Part shown: piece by piece, positions 42,158 through 51,650 of the stretch
Numbering within the stretch: position 1 is the first letter of the stretch
Layout of the letters: each line of letters starts with the position of its first letter
From: VXPQ01 sp965232485
GTDB taxonomy: Bacteria > Bacteroidota > Rhodothermia > Rhodothermales > VXPQ01
Assembly (NCBI GenBank): GCA_965232485.1
Contig: OZ246975.1
Span: 1,736,001 to 1,800,000 of the forward strand
Reading direction: 5' to 3'
Length of the DNA stretch: 64,000 bases
The notes under the pieces: generated by a model
What the model was told of the DNA's origin: nothing
What the model saw: only the letters and a program-made list of their open reading frames with translations
Database searches by the model: none
Made by a program: the position numbers and the translations under genes

Positions 42158-45046
42158 ATGAAAAACCACTTACGACACGCATTGGCCGCCTTGGCGATGC
42201 TGGCGTTTTTGCCCGCCTCGCTTTTTGCACAGGGAACCATCGAAGGGATGGTGAACGACGAGAACGGCATGTCCTTGCCCGACGTACAGGTGGCGATCAC
42301 GGCATTGAGCCTCGGCGATCTGACTGACGCCGACGGAATCTATTCGATCGGGCAGGTGCCAGCAGGAACCCATATGTTGGATTTTCGCCTGCTCGGGTAT
42401 GAACCGGCGTCCATGGAAGTCACCGTAATGGACGGAGAAACGACCCGGCTCGACGCCACCATGCGCGAAACCACGATCCTGCTCGCGGGGCTGGCCGTGG
42501 TCGGTAGCCGCTCACAACCTCGAACGGTTACGGAATCGCCCGTACCCATTGATGTGATTCGCGGCGATGATTTCGTGAGTCAGGGGGATACGGACTTCGC
42601 CAACCTGCTGCGCAATGTGGTGCCCTCGTTCAATGTCAACATCCAGCCGATCAGCGATGCGGCGACGTTCGCGCGCCCGGCGAATCTGCGCGGCCTGGCT
42701 CCCGACCATACCCTGGTGCTCGTCAACGGCAAGCGGCGACACCGCACCGCGGTCATCACCTGGTACGGCAACGGCCTCGCCGACGGATCCCAAGGTCCCG
42801 ACATCGCACTCATTCCCGGCCTGGCGCTGGAGCAGGCAGAGGTCTTGCGCGACGGCGCAGCGGCCCAGTACGGCTCGGACGCCATTGCGGGCGTGATGAA
42901 CCTCGTGCTCAAGGAAGATCGATCCGGAGGCTCCATCGCAGTCAAGACGGGCGGGCATTTTCTGGGCGATACGAGCAACCGGGTCGACCGGGGGGCTCTG
43001 CCTGGAGACGGGGACATGTACACCATATCGGCCAATGTCGGGCTTCCTCTTGGACCGGAAGGATTCCTCAACCTGACCGGCGAATACGGAAATGCCCTGC
43101 CTACCGACCGCAGCGTGCAACGCAACGACGCACAACGCCTTGTCGCCGCCGGCAATAACGCCGTACGCGAGCCCGCGCAGATATGGGGGGCGCCCGAAAT
43201 CTCCGACGAGGTCAAGTTGTGGGCCAACGCGGGTTATCCCGTCAACGAGCAGATGGAAATCTACGGCCACGGGAACTACGTGAGCAAGCAGGTCGAAGGC
43301 GGGTTCTATTTCCGTAACCCGAACACGCGCAGCGGGGTATACGCCACATCGAACGCCGACAACGAATCCATCCTGCTCGTGGGCGATTTGCTGGATGCAC
43401 AGGACGGCGTACTCGACGGATCGGCCGGCTGCCCCGAAGTTCGGGTGTCCAATGGCGTCGTGTCGGATATGGCGGCCTGGAACGAGGTGCTAAACAATGC
43501 CAACTGCTTCACCTTCCAGAAAATCCTGCCGGGCGGCTTCACGCCGCAGTTCGGCGCAAACGTACTCGACGCCTCCGCCGTAGCGGGCCTTCGGGGAACC
43601 CGAGGAAAAATGGGTTGGGACGCGAGCGCAAGCTGGGGCAAGTCCAACATGGACTTCTATATGTACAACACGGTCAACGCGTCCCTGGGACCTGATCAGC
43701 CGTGCAGCAAAGAGGGGGCGTCGCCGCATGTCCCCGACCAGACCTGTACGCCGTACTTCAACCCCGGGATATACGACCAGCAGGAGATAAATCTCAACGT
43801 GGATCTTTCGTATCCTCTTAACGATCAGGTCAACCTTGCGGGCGGCGGCGAGTGGCGCCAGGAGCGCTTCGAAATCATCCAGGGGGACGAGCCGTCCTGG
43901 GTCGAGGGTCCGCTTGCAAGGCAGGGCTTCACGCCCGGATCTAATGGCTTTACGGGTTTTGGTCCCCTGACGGAAGGCGATTGGAGCCGAAGCAATTTCG
44001 CGGGCTATGCGGATGTCGAGATTCAGGATCCGGGACAAACCTATAACGTCAGCGTGGCGGGCCGCCTTGAGAATTTTTCGGATTTCGGGACGACGGTCAA
44101 CGGAAAAATCGCGGGCCGTTACGGACTTACCGAAACGTTCGCGCTCCGCGCCAGCGCCAGCACGGGTTTCCGCGCGCCCACGCCGGGACAGCAGAACGCC
44201 TTCAACATCTCGACGATCTACGATCCCGACATCATGGATCTGACCAACAACGGTACGATTCCTTCGACTTCGTTGTTGGCCGAGAGGTACGGCGGCGAAC
44301 CGCTGGAGCCTGAAAAATCCGTCAACCTTGCGCTCGGCGCAGTGTTCGACCAGGGGCCCTTTATCCTGTCGGCGGACTTTTTCCAGATCGGCATGTCGGA
44401 CCGCCTCACGACGAGTCAAAATTACGCGCTCAGCACGCAGGAAATCCAGACGCTGCTGGCCGAAAACATTATCCGGCCTGGCGGCGTCCTCAAGCGGTTC
44501 CGTTTCTTCATCAACGACTTTGAAACGCGTACGCGCGGTCTGGACGTCGTGGGCGCCTACCGGTTAGCAAGCCAGAACGGCTCCAGTACGACGTTCAGCG
44601 TCGCCTGGAACTGGACTTCCACTGAAGTAACCAAGTTCGACAGCAATACCCTGAGCGATACCCGTATCCGGATTCTTCAGGAAGGACTGCCCAAAGTACG
44701 CGGGAACGTGTCTGTCAACCATGCTTTCCCGAACGAGAAAACGAGCGTTCTGGTGCGCGCCAGTTACTGGGGCGGCTACTTCGACGGCGAGCAACCCTAT
44801 TACGAGTCGGATCCCTCCAATACGATCAACTATCCGGCCCGCACGCTTTTCGACGTCGAAGCGTCCCATTCGTTCACGGACTACCTTATGTTTACGCTCG
44901 GGGCCCAGAACGTGCTGAATACCTTCCCGGAAGAGTATCCCGGCGCGGCGGCTGGCGTGGGCAACACATACGGACAGTTCACTCCGTTCGGCTTCAACGG
45001 GGCTTTCTACTACGCGCGCGTCCGGTACAACTTCGACTGGAAGTAA
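42158..45046 (+). CDS. TonB-dependent receptor with CarboxypepD_reg domain (tandem copy 2)
   Basis: A 962-residue receptor. The start at 42158 puts a clean signal peptide first (HALAALAMLAFLPASLFAQG). The domain order equals copy 1: GMVNDENGMSLPDVQV regulatory domain, the plug with LVLVNGKRRHRTAVIT and AEVLRDGAAAQYGSDAIAGV, then a barrel with ASTGFRAPTPGQQNAFN and a C-terminal aromatic strand (ARVRYNFDWK). The two proteins are alike along the whole length, so this is a tandem duplication. Copy 2 has an insert with CSKEGASPHVPDQTC near residue 520 that copy 1 lacks, possibly a disulfide loop that changes ligand choice. A strong terminator follows. Confidence 0.92.
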   Translation: MKNHLRHALAALAMLAFLPASLFAQGTIEGMVNDENGMSLPDVQVAITALSLGDLTDADGIYSIGQVPAGTHMLDFRLLGYEPASMEVTVMDGETTRLDATMRETTILLAGLAVVGSRSQPRTVTESPVPIDVIRGDDFVSQGDTDFANLLRNVVPSFNVNIQPISDAATFARPANLRGLAPDHTLVLVNGKRRHRTAVITWYGNGLADGSQGPDIALIPGLALEQAEVLRDGAAAQYGSDAIAGVMNLVLKEDRSGGSIAVKTGGHFLGDTSNRVDRGALPGDGDMYTISANVGLPLGPEGFLNLTGEYGNALPTDRSVQRNDAQRLVAAGNNAVREPAQIWGAPEISDEVKLWANAGYPVNEQMEIYGHGNYVSKQVEGGFYFRNPNTRSGVYATSNADNESILLVGDLLDAQDGVLDGSAGCPEVRVSNGVVSDMAAWNEVLNNANCFTFQKILPGGFTPQFGANVLDASAVAGLRGTRGKMGWDASASWGKSNMDFYMYNTVNASLGPDQPCSKEGASPHVPDQTCTPYFNPGIYDQQEINLNVDLSYPLNDQVNLAGGGEWRQERFEIIQGDEPSWVEGPLARQGFTPGSNGFTGFGPLTEGDWSRSNFAGYADVEIQDPGQTYNVSVAGRLENFSDFGTTVNGKIAGRYGLTETFALRASASTGFRAPTPGQQNAFNISTIYDPDIMDLTNNGTIPSTSLLAERYGGEPLEPEKSVNLALGAVFDQGPFILSADFFQIGMSDRLTTSQNYALSTQEIQTLLAENIIRPGGVLKRFRFFINDFETRTRGLDVVGAYRLASQNGSSTTFSVAWNWTSTEVTKFDSNTLSDTRIRILQEGLPKVRGNVSVNHAFPNEKTSVLVRASYWGGYFDGEQPYYESDPSNTINYPARTLFDVEASHSFTDYLMFTLGAQNVLNTFPEEYPGAAAGVGNTYGQFTPFGFNGAFYYARVRYNFDWK

Positions 45047-45072
45047 GCAACGGCGAAGCGCATCGCATCACG

Positions 45073-45111
45073 AAAAAGGAGAGGGACGGCAAACCATCCC
45101 TCTCCTTTTTT
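45073..45111 (+). terminator. Rho-independent terminator after the TonB receptor pair
   Basis: AAAAAGGAGAGGGA (45073-45086) pairs perfectly with TCCCTCTCCTTTTT (45097-45110) across a 10-base loop and runs into a T tract. It is 26 bases past the receptor stop. It lies in the 303-bp gap before atpD. Confidence 0.92.
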
Positions 45112-45277
45112 CGTACAGGCCGAATCAACCTATGCGGCGGCGGACGTCTCCAGTTCGGATTGTCCCGAACATACGTCCTTCAATGCGACCCAGCCTGCCG
45201 TTTATGGCGGCAATATCCTTGTGCGGGTCCCGGATTACGTGGAAACTACCGTTCGGTTTCGCACATTCTTTGCGATC

Positions 45278-45283
45278 TATAAT
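45278..45283 (+). promoter_or_regulatory. Possible -10 element of atpD
   Basis: TATAAT occurs 66 bases before the atpD start, after the terminator, so an atpDC promoter is expected in this stretch. No good -35 hexamer is visible at the right distance (GGTTTC with a 17-base spacer). Nothing else was seen in 45112-45349. Confidence 0.35.
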
Positions 45284-45349
45284 CCCGGCAAGGAGTAAAA
45301 TACGTTATGGGTTTTTGCGCTGATACTATTTCTAATGCGGACAAGCACT

Positions 45350-46837
45350 ATGGCGAACGGTAAGATCGTTCAGATAATCGGACCTGTCGTGGATGCGGAA
45401 TTTCCATCCGGCGACGTTCCCCGAATTCTTTCCGCGTTGACGATCGGACGAGATCAGGGCGACGATCTGGTCCTTGAAGTACAGCAACACCTTGGCGAAA
45501 ATCGCGTGCGCACGATCGCGATGGATTCCACGGATGGACTCACGCGCGGCGCAGAGGTCGTAAATACGGGCCGCGCCATCGCCATGCCGGTCGGGGAAGA
45601 AATCCGGGGGCGCCTGCTCAATGTGGTCGGACGCGCCATTGACGGGTTCCCGCAACCCGAGGTAAGCGAATGGCGCCCGATTCACCGGGAAGCGCCTGCC
45701 TTCGACGAACTACAGACGAGTATCGAGATGCTGGAAACAGGCATCAAGGTGATTGATCTGGTTCAGCCGGTGGCGCGAGGCGGCAAGGTAGGGTTGTTCG
45801 GCGGCGCCGGCGTAGGCAAAACGGTGCTCATTCAGGAACTCATCAATAATATCGCCAAGGCGCACGAAGGACTTTCCGTCTTTGCCGGCGTCGGCGAACG
45901 CACGCGCGAGGGGAACGATCTGTTGCGCGAGATGCTCGAATCCGGCGTCATGAGCTACGGCGAAGCATTTCGCCAGACGATGGAGGAAGGAGGCTGGGAT
46001 TTGAGCCAGGTGGACGAGGAAGCGCTTCGACAATCCAACATTACGCTGGTTTTCGGACAAATGAACGAGCCGCCCGGCGCCCGCGCCCGCGTCGCGCTGG
46101 CAGGCCTGACCGTCGCGGAATATTTTCGCGATCTGGGCGGCCGCGACGTACTGCTTTTCGTGGACAACATTTTCCGCTTCACGCAAGCTGGTTCGGAAGT
46201 TTCGGCCCTGCTTGGCCGCATGCCCAGCGCCGTAGGCTATCAGCCGACGCTCGCTACCGAGATGGGCGAACTGCAAGAGCGCATCACCTCGACCCGGGAC
46301 GGCGCCATCACCTCGTTCCAGGCCATTTACGTCCCGGCGGACGACCTTACGGACCCCGCGCCCGCCACCACATTTGCGCATCTGGACGCAACGACAGTCC
46401 TCTCGCGCCAGATCGCCTCCCTGGGCATTTATCCGGCCATCGACCCGCTGGATTCGACCAGCCGTATTCTGGACGCCCGCATCGTGGGCGACGAACACTA
46501 CCGAACGGCCCAGGAGGTCAAGGAACTCCTTCAGCGATACAAGGAATTGCAGGACATCATAGCCATTCTCGGGATGGACGAATTGTCCGACGAGGACAAA
46601 CTGGTGGTGCAGCGCGCCCGCCGCGCCCAGCGATTCATGAGTCAGCCGTTCTTTGTGGCCCAGCAGTTCACCGGCATTGAAGGCAAGTATGTCAAGGTGG
46701 AGGATTCGATTCGCGGATTTCGGGCCATTCTGGAAGGAGAAATGGACAAGTATCCAGAGAGCGCCTTCAACTTGAAGGGTTCTATCGAGGAGGTTGTGGA
46801 AGCGGGCGAGAAAATGCTTGCGGAGGAAGCCGCGTAA
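45350..46837 (+). CDS. atpD: ATP synthase F1 subunit beta
   Basis: A 495-residue catalytic subunit of F1. MANGKIVQIIGPVVDAEFP sets the start at 45350 (an ATG five codons earlier is also in frame). Walker A is GGAGVGKT (151-158); GERTREGNDL, the Walker B region LLFVDNIFRFTQAGSE and ALLGRMPSAVGYQPTL are the family signatures. It hydrolyses or makes ATP in the membrane-attached F1 head. Only atpC follows; the other ATP synthase genes are not here, a split known from Bacteroidota/Chlorobi relatives. Confidence 0.98.
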   Translation: MANGKIVQIIGPVVDAEFPSGDVPRILSALTIGRDQGDDLVLEVQQHLGENRVRTIAMDSTDGLTRGAEVVNTGRAIAMPVGEEIRGRLLNVVGRAIDGFPQPEVSEWRPIHREAPAFDELQTSIEMLETGIKVIDLVQPVARGGKVGLFGGAGVGKTVLIQELINNIAKAHEGLSVFAGVGERTREGNDLLREMLESGVMSYGEAFRQTMEEGGWDLSQVDEEALRQSNITLVFGQMNEPPGARARVALAGLTVAEYFRDLGGRDVLLFVDNIFRFTQAGSEVSALLGRMPSAVGYQPTLATEMGELQERITSTRDGAITSFQAIYVPADDLTDPAPATTFAHLDATTVLSRQIASLGIYPAIDPLDSTSRILDARIVGDEHYRTAQEVKELLQRYKELQDIIAILGMDELSDEDKLVVQRARRAQRFMSQPFFVAQQFTGIEGKYVKVEDSIRGFRAILEGEMDKYPESAFNLKGSIEEVVEAGEKMLAEEAA

Positions 46838-46913
46838 GCAGGGATTCCTGTTCGCTCGCCACCGGGTTTGCCGGCGTTCGTCGCCCGGCCCGATGGCATA
46901 ACGCCCCAACCCT

Positions 46914-47339
46914 ATGGCACATCTTCAGGTTGAAATCGTTGCTCCGGATCGGCGGGTCTTTCAGGGAGACGCGCGGGGCGTTCAGGCGCCAGGCCGGTTT
47001 GGCTCGTTCGAGGTGCTCTTTAACCATGCGCCCATGATCGCCGCCTTCGATATTGGCGCGGTGCGCGTTACGGCCCCCGACGGAGAACAGGCGTTCTTTG
47101 CTTCGAGCGGGGGGTTTCTCGAAGTGATAGACAATCGGGTTACGGTGCTTGCGGATACCGCCGAGCCGGTTTCCGAAATAGATATGCAGCGGGCGAAAGC
47201 CGCCGAAGAGCGGGCCTTGCATCGGTTGCAATCGACAGAGGAAGATATCGACCGGGCGCGCGCCAGCCAGGCGCTTGAGCGAGCCCGTAACCGGTTGCGG
47301 GTGGCGATGGGACGTATCGGCAAAACGGGTTCGGGATAA
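46914..47339 (+). CDS. atpC: ATP synthase F1 subunit epsilon
   Basis: A 141-residue subunit. The N-terminal beta-sandwich starts LQVEIVAPDRRVFQGDA and includes FEVLFNHAPMIAAFDIGAVRV and GGFLEVIDNRVTVLADTA; the C-terminal helical hairpin (IDMQRAKAAEERALHRL ... ASQALERARNRLRVA) is complete, so it can act as the inhibitory lever on F1. It is 76 bases downstream of atpD and 3 bases before the D-threonine-aldolase-like gene, so all three may share a transcript. Confidence 0.95.
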   Translation: MAHLQVEIVAPDRRVFQGDARGVQAPGRFGSFEVLFNHAPMIAAFDIGAVRVTAPDGEQAFFASSGGFLEVIDNRVTVLADTAEPVSEIDMQRAKAAEERALHRLQSTEEDIDRARASQALERARNRLRVAMGRIGKTGSG

Positions 47340-47342
47340 TCC

Positions 47343-48503
47343 ATGGCCGCGCTGCACGATCTCCCCACGCCGTGTTTGCTGATCGAGCAGTCTCGCCTGA
47401 CTGCGAATATTTCGGCGATGCAGGCGCGCGCCGACGCGCAGGGAGTTCGCTTGCGCCCCCACGTCAAAACGCACAAGTCCACGGCGCTGGCCCGCATGCA
47501 AGAGGAAGCGGGCGCGCGCGGCGTTACCGTGGCGACCGTGGGCGAAGCGGAATGTTTCGCGCGCGCTGGTTTTGACGATATACGCATTGCGTATCCCGTG
47601 GTTGGATCGGATCGGCTGGCGCGCGTAGCCGATCTGGGCGCCCTTGCTCGCGTGTCTTTCTGTGTGGATACCCTCTCTGGCGCGCGGGCCGCTTCCGATT
47701 TCTTTGCGTCTCGCGGCGTTGCCGCCGAAGTGTTGATCGAGGTAGATGTGGGTCAGCATCGTTGCGGGATAGACCCGGACGATGCGCAAGCGGCGGCGCT
47801 TGCACGCGCAATAGCGGAATCTCCCGGCCTGCGTCTCGCCGGAATTCTTACGCACGCCGGACAGGTTTACAAGGGGCCGCCGGAAGGCGTCTCGAAGGAA
47901 GAGGCGCTCCGAACCGTTTCCCGGCGCGAACGGGACGCGATGCTCCGGTTTGCCGTACGCCTGCGGGAGGCCGGGCTTGCGGAACCGGATTCCTTCGAAA
48001 TCAGCATCGGCTCGACGCCCACCATGCACGCCTTCGAAAACAGGCGGGAAAGGGAATTCCGTATTACCGAGATTCGTCCCGGCAACTATATTTTTCACGA
48101 CGCCATGCAGGCGGCGCTTGGGGCGGCGACGCTAAAGAACTGTGCCCTTACGGTGCTGACCACCGTGGTGAGCAAGCATCGTACGGCCTCGGGAAGAGAG
48201 CGGCTGTTTGCCGACGCCGGTTCGAAAACCGTCGCCTCGGATCAGGGAGCGCTTACGGACGGCTATGGGCAGTTGCTGTACGACGCCCGCCGCATGGAAC
48301 CGTTGCCGCATGCCCGCATCGCTTCGCTTTCCGAAGAACATGCCTGGATCGATGTGCCCGGCGGATCGACCCTTGAAGTGGGAGACCGCATCCGGTTCGT
48401 GCCGAATCATGCCTGCGTATGCATGCACCTGCACGAAACCGCGTGGATCGTCAATGGCGAAGATGTTCTCGACGCCGTGCCTATAGACGCGCGCGCACGG
48501 TAG
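47343..48503 (+). CDS. D-threonine aldolase / D-serine dehydratase-like PLP enzyme
   Basis: A 386-residue fold-type III PLP enzyme. The N-terminal alanine-racemase-like barrel has LPTPCLLIEQSRL and the Schiff-base lysine in RPHVKTHK (about K42). The C-terminal D-ser_dehydrat-like domain carries the metal-binding NHACVCMHLHE. These enzymes cleave D-threonine to glycine and acetaldehyde, or dehydrate D-serine; some act on beta-hydroxyaspartate, so the substrate is open. It starts three bases after atpC, probably by read-through rather than a functional link. It converges on glnN; a hairpin lies between. Confidence 0.88.
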   Translation: MAALHDLPTPCLLIEQSRLTANISAMQARADAQGVRLRPHVKTHKSTALARMQEEAGARGVTVATVGEAECFARAGFDDIRIAYPVVGSDRLARVADLGALARVSFCVDTLSGARAASDFFASRGVAAEVLIEVDVGQHRCGIDPDDAQAAALARAIAESPGLRLAGILTHAGQVYKGPPEGVSKEEALRTVSRRERDAMLRFAVRLREAGLAEPDSFEISIGSTPTMHAFENRREREFRITEIRPGNYIFHDAMQAALGAATLKNCALTVLTTVVSKHRTASGRERLFADAGSKTVASDQGALTDGYGQLLYDARRMEPLPHARIASLSEEHAWIDVPGGSTLEVGDRIRFVPNHACVCMHLHETAWIVNGEDVLDAVPIDARAR

Positions 48504-48544
48504 TTTTTCAGCGTTTTCGGACGTTTCGAAAGGCTCGGAAGCAT

Positions 48545-48585
48545 TCGGGCCGGATCGCCGCGCGGTCGCAAGCAATCCGGCCCGA
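48545..48585. terminator. 11-bp GC-rich hairpin between convergent genes
   Basis: TCGGGCCGGAT (48545-48555) and ATCCGGCCCGA (48575-48585) are perfect reverse complements 19 bases apart. It lies between the convergent stops of the aldolase-like gene (48503) and glnN (48599). No U tract on either strand, so its terminator role is a guess from position. Confidence 0.4.
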
Positions 48586-48598
48586 CGCATCGCCGATC

Positions 48599-50776
48599 TT
48601 ATCGAATGAAGAGCATTTCCCGATATGTCGGCACCGGCCACAATCCGTTCGGCACCACCCGTTCGAGCTTGTCGCATGCGAGACGCACGGCGTCCATAGC
48701 CGGAATGACCTTGTCGCGCATGTGCACGGCGTGGTCGTGTCCATCTTCGATATGGGTCATGTTCACTGCCTTCAACTGGTCGATGGCTTCGCGCAGTTCG
48801 TCAATGAGCTCCCCTGTTGCGGAGGCCGTCGCCTGCATGCCCGAAGAAGAAACGCCAATCTGCTTGGCTTGCGTAACGGTTGTCGTTAATTCCCCGAAGT
48901 ACTTCGCCGCAGCGGGAAGCACCATCGTTTCGGCCATGGCCTGCGTGGTTTCCGCTTCGATATTGACCGTAATGACATACTGCTCAAGCCAGATTTCATA
49001 CCGGCTGCGGAGTTCCTTCTCCGAAAGGACATTCGTTTTTTCGAAGAGCGCTATGTTTTTTTCGTCGAGCATTCTTTCGAGCGCATCAACGGTCGTACGC
49101 AAGTTCAGCAGCCCGCGCCGTTCGGCTTCGGCATGCCATTCGTCCGAGTAATTGTCCCCCTCGAACAGGATGGTTCTGGTTTCCAGCGTGGATTCCTGAA
49201 GCGTCTTCGCCACGGCTTGCTCGAACGATGCGCCGCCATCCAGTTTGGCTTGCAGGCTCGCGGACAGATCGTCCAACGCCTCCGACATGGCTACGTTGAT
49301 CATCGTGTTTGCGAGCGAGATCGTCTGGTTGGACCCGACGGCGCGAAATTCAAACTTGTTGCCCGTGAAAGCGAACGGGGACGTACGGTTGCGATCGCCC
49401 GAGTGCCGCGACAAATGGGGCAAGACCGGACTCCCGAGTCCAAGCAAACCGCCTTCCTTGTTCGACATGGCCACGCCTTCCGCAATTTTGTCGAAGATGT
49501 CGTACAGCGCCTCGCCGAGGAAAACGCTCAAAATGGCCGGAGGCGCTTCGTTGGCGCCCAGTCGGTGATCGTTTCCGGCGGTCGCCACAGCGATGCGCAA
49601 GAGGTCCTGGTGCTTGAATACCGCGCGGATTACGGCGGCGCAGAAAAACAGGAACCGCAGGTTATGGGAAGGATCGTCTCCCGGGTCGAGCAGGTTCAGG
49701 CCCGTGTTCGTGGACAAGGACCAGTTGTTGTGCTTGCCCGATCCGTTCAGTCCGTCGAACGGTTTCTCGTGCAGCAAGCAGACAAGGCCGTACTTGCGGG
49801 CCGTCTTTTGCAGCATGAGCATGATCAGGTGCTGGTGATCGGAGCCAAGGTTCGAGTTTTCAAAGATCGGCGCAATTTCGTATTGGCTCGGCGCAACTTC
49901 GTTGTGGCGCGTTTTGACGGGCACCCCAAGGCGGTACAGCTCCCGTTCCGCTTCGAGCATGCACGACAGGACCCTGTCTTCGATCGTTCCGAAATAATGA
50001 TCGTCCAGTTCGTGTCCCTTGGGAGGTTTGGTGCCTATGAGGGTGCGGCCCGTCGTTACGAGGTCCGGGCGGCGGTAAAAATATTCCTCGTCGATCAGGA
50101 AGTACTCCTGTTCGGCGCCGACCGTGGAATACACGTTGCGCACGTCGTTTACGCCGAACAACGCCAGGGCGCGCCGCGCCGCGTCGTCCAGCGACGCAAT
50201 GGAGCGCAGCAAAGGAATCTTGTGGTCCAGCGCCTCGCCGGTCCAGGACGTGAACGCCGTGGGGATCGACATGTAGGCCCCGTTCTCGTTCTCGATAATA
50301 AAGGCAGGCGAGGTGGGATCCCATGCCGTATAGCCACGCGCTTCGAAGGTAGCGCGCAAGCCGCCGCTGGGAAAACTCGATGCGTCCGGTTCGCCCTGTA
50401 TCAGGTTGCTCCCGGAAAATTCCGCAATGGCGCCGCCGCCCTTGTTCGGGGTGATAAAGCTGTCATGCTTTTCGGCAGTCGAACCGGTCAGGGGCTGGAA
50501 CCAGTGCGTAAAGTGCGTTCCGCCGCGCTCCCTGGCCCATTCCTTCATGGCGGTCGCTACGGTGTCCGCCACAGTCGGATCAACCGGTTCGTTGTTTTCG
50601 ATGGTGGCGAGAAGCCGTTCGTAAACCTTCTTTGGAAGTCGGCTTTTCATAGCCTCAAGGCCAAAAACGTTCTCCCCGAAGATTTTCTCGATCTCTATGG
50701 GGAGAACGGGTTTTTTGACGCCCGGAAGGAATTTGGTGGCGGCTTTTACGTTGTAATCGTCCATTAACCTGGACAT
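48599..50776 (-). CDS. glnN: Glutamine synthetase, type III
   Basis: A 725-residue GSIII enzyme, the family's normal length and far longer than type I. The start at 50776 was taken (MSRLMDDYNVKAATKF); a second Met four codons on is possible. Family blocks: GGTHFTHWFQPLTGSTAEKHDSF (as THWFQPLTGSTAEKHDSF), GAEQEYFLID, the VKTRHNEVAPSQYEIAPIFE active-site strand, GSGKHNNWSLSTNTG, and NRTSPFAFTGNKFEFRAVGS. It makes glutamine from glutamate, ammonia and ATP. An Lrp-type regulator gene ends 70 bases upstream on the same strand, so expression is probably linked to it. Confidence 0.96.
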   Translation of the reverse strand: MSRLMDDYNVKAATKFLPGVKKPVLPIEIEKIFGENVFGLEAMKSRLPKKVYERLLATIENNEPVDPTVADTVATAMKEWARERGGTHFTHWFQPLTGSTAEKHDSFITPNKGGGAIAEFSGSNLIQGEPDASSFPSGGLRATFEARGYTAWDPTSPAFIIENENGAYMSIPTAFTSWTGEALDHKIPLLRSIASLDDAARRALALFGVNDVRNVYSTVGAEQEYFLIDEEYFYRRPDLVTTGRTLIGTKPPKGHELDDHYFGTIEDRVLSCMLEAERELYRLGVPVKTRHNEVAPSQYEIAPIFENSNLGSDHQHLIMLMLQKTARKYGLVCLLHEKPFDGLNGSGKHNNWSLSTNTGLNLLDPGDDPSHNLRFLFFCAAVIRAVFKHQDLLRIAVATAGNDHRLGANEAPPAILSVFLGEALYDIFDKIAEGVAMSNKEGGLLGLGSPVLPHLSRHSGDRNRTSPFAFTGNKFEFRAVGSNQTISLANTMINVAMSEALDDLSASLQAKLDGGASFEQAVAKTLQESTLETRTILFEGDNYSDEWHAEAERRGLLNLRTTVDALERMLDEKNIALFEKTNVLSEKELRSRYEIWLEQYVITVNIEAETTQAMAETMVLPAAAKYFGELTTTVTQAKQIGVSSSGMQATASATGELIDELREAIDQLKAVNMTHIEDGHDHAVHMRDKVIPAMDAVRLACDKLERVVPNGLWPVPTYREMLFIR

Positions 50777-50846
50777 AGCATTTCGTGTTTGGTGGTGGAG
50801 GGTAAACGGTGTGGAGGGCAGGCCCTTTTCGTAGTATACAGAGGAT

Positions 50847-51323
50847 TTAATTTTCCGCAATGTCGGTCGTATACGGCTTTATGTGCCTTGATTCCTTGAA
50901 TGTGCTCAGCACGATGTTGGTCGAGGTGTTATACACCCCGGGCAACGACTGAATTTTCCCGAGAAGTTGTTCGAGGTTGGTGGTGTTCGATACGCGCACC
51001 TTTAACAGATGGCTTCCTTCCCCGGTAATGGAGTGCACCTCCTGTACTTCCGGGAAAACGAGCGCCTCGTTCACGAAGTTGTCGTAGTTTGAAGATCCGT
51101 CCACGGTTACGCGGATAAAAGCGGTAATGTCGATGTGGAATCGCTTGGGCGCAAGCACGGCATGATAACCTGTGATGACCCCGCGTTCTTCAAGCTTGCG
51201 CATGCGATCACTGATCGAGGGCACAGACAATCCTACAATTTCCGCAATGGCGTTGCGTTTCATCCGTCCGCTGTCCTGCAACAGATTAAGGATGGTGACA
51301 TCGATGTCGTCGATTCGATACAT
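50847..51323 (-). CDS. Lrp/AsnC family transcriptional regulator
   Basis: A 158-residue regulator. The N-terminal helix-turn-helix is DDIDVTILNLLQDSGRMKRN ... VGLSVPSISDRMRKLEERGVI; the C-terminal RAM (AsnC ligand-binding) domain follows, with HIDITAFIRV, EVQEVHSITGEGSHLLKV and LLGKIQSLPGVYNTSTNIVL. Lrp proteins form octamers that sense amino acids. Directly upstream of glnN and co-directional, it likely controls glutamine synthesis and itself. A perfect 12-bp palindrome lies about 110 bases upstream of its start. Confidence 0.93.
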   Translation of the reverse strand: MYRIDDIDVTILNLLQDSGRMKRNAIAEIVGLSVPSISDRMRKLEERGVITGYHAVLAPKRFHIDITAFIRVTVDGSSNYDNFVNEALVFPEVQEVHSITGEGSHLLKVRVSNTTNLEQLLGKIQSLPGVYNTSTNIVLSTFKESRHIKPYTTDIAEN

Positions 51324-51432
51324 GGCGTTTCATGGCGTTTTGTGGAGGCGAAGGAGTCGGGATACGCAATGATCTGCCCAGCAGTCGGTCATGATGCCTT
51401 ATGGGCAAATAACTTGGCCTGTAAAGCACAAG

Positions 51433-51444
51433 TTTGTTAACAAA
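51433..51444. promoter_or_regulatory. Perfect palindrome TTTGTTAACAAA, candidate operator
   Basis: A 12-base palindrome in AT-rich DNA upstream of the lrp-like gene, within the 327-bp gap to the divergent isomerase gene. It suits autoregulation by the Lrp protein, but this is from position only. Nothing else stands out in 51324-51650 apart from runs of T and A near 51480. Confidence 0.35.
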
Positions 51445-51650
51445 TTTAGGGAAATACGCGAAAAACATCTGGAAATTTAGATTTTTTAACTCATTTTTTG
51501 CAGACAGCGCCGGAGTTTCTTGCAAGGCGGAACGGCCCGGAAGCCGGACGTACTTGCAAGACGCGCGAACATGAAGCGCATCCAGACGTATCCGTGAGGG
51601 ATATGCAAAGACTGGCTGCCTGTCACAAACCATTAAGACAAGCGAACGAT

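Noticed and set aside
49133..50767. 544-codon plus-strand frame
   Set aside because: Antisense shadow of glnN.
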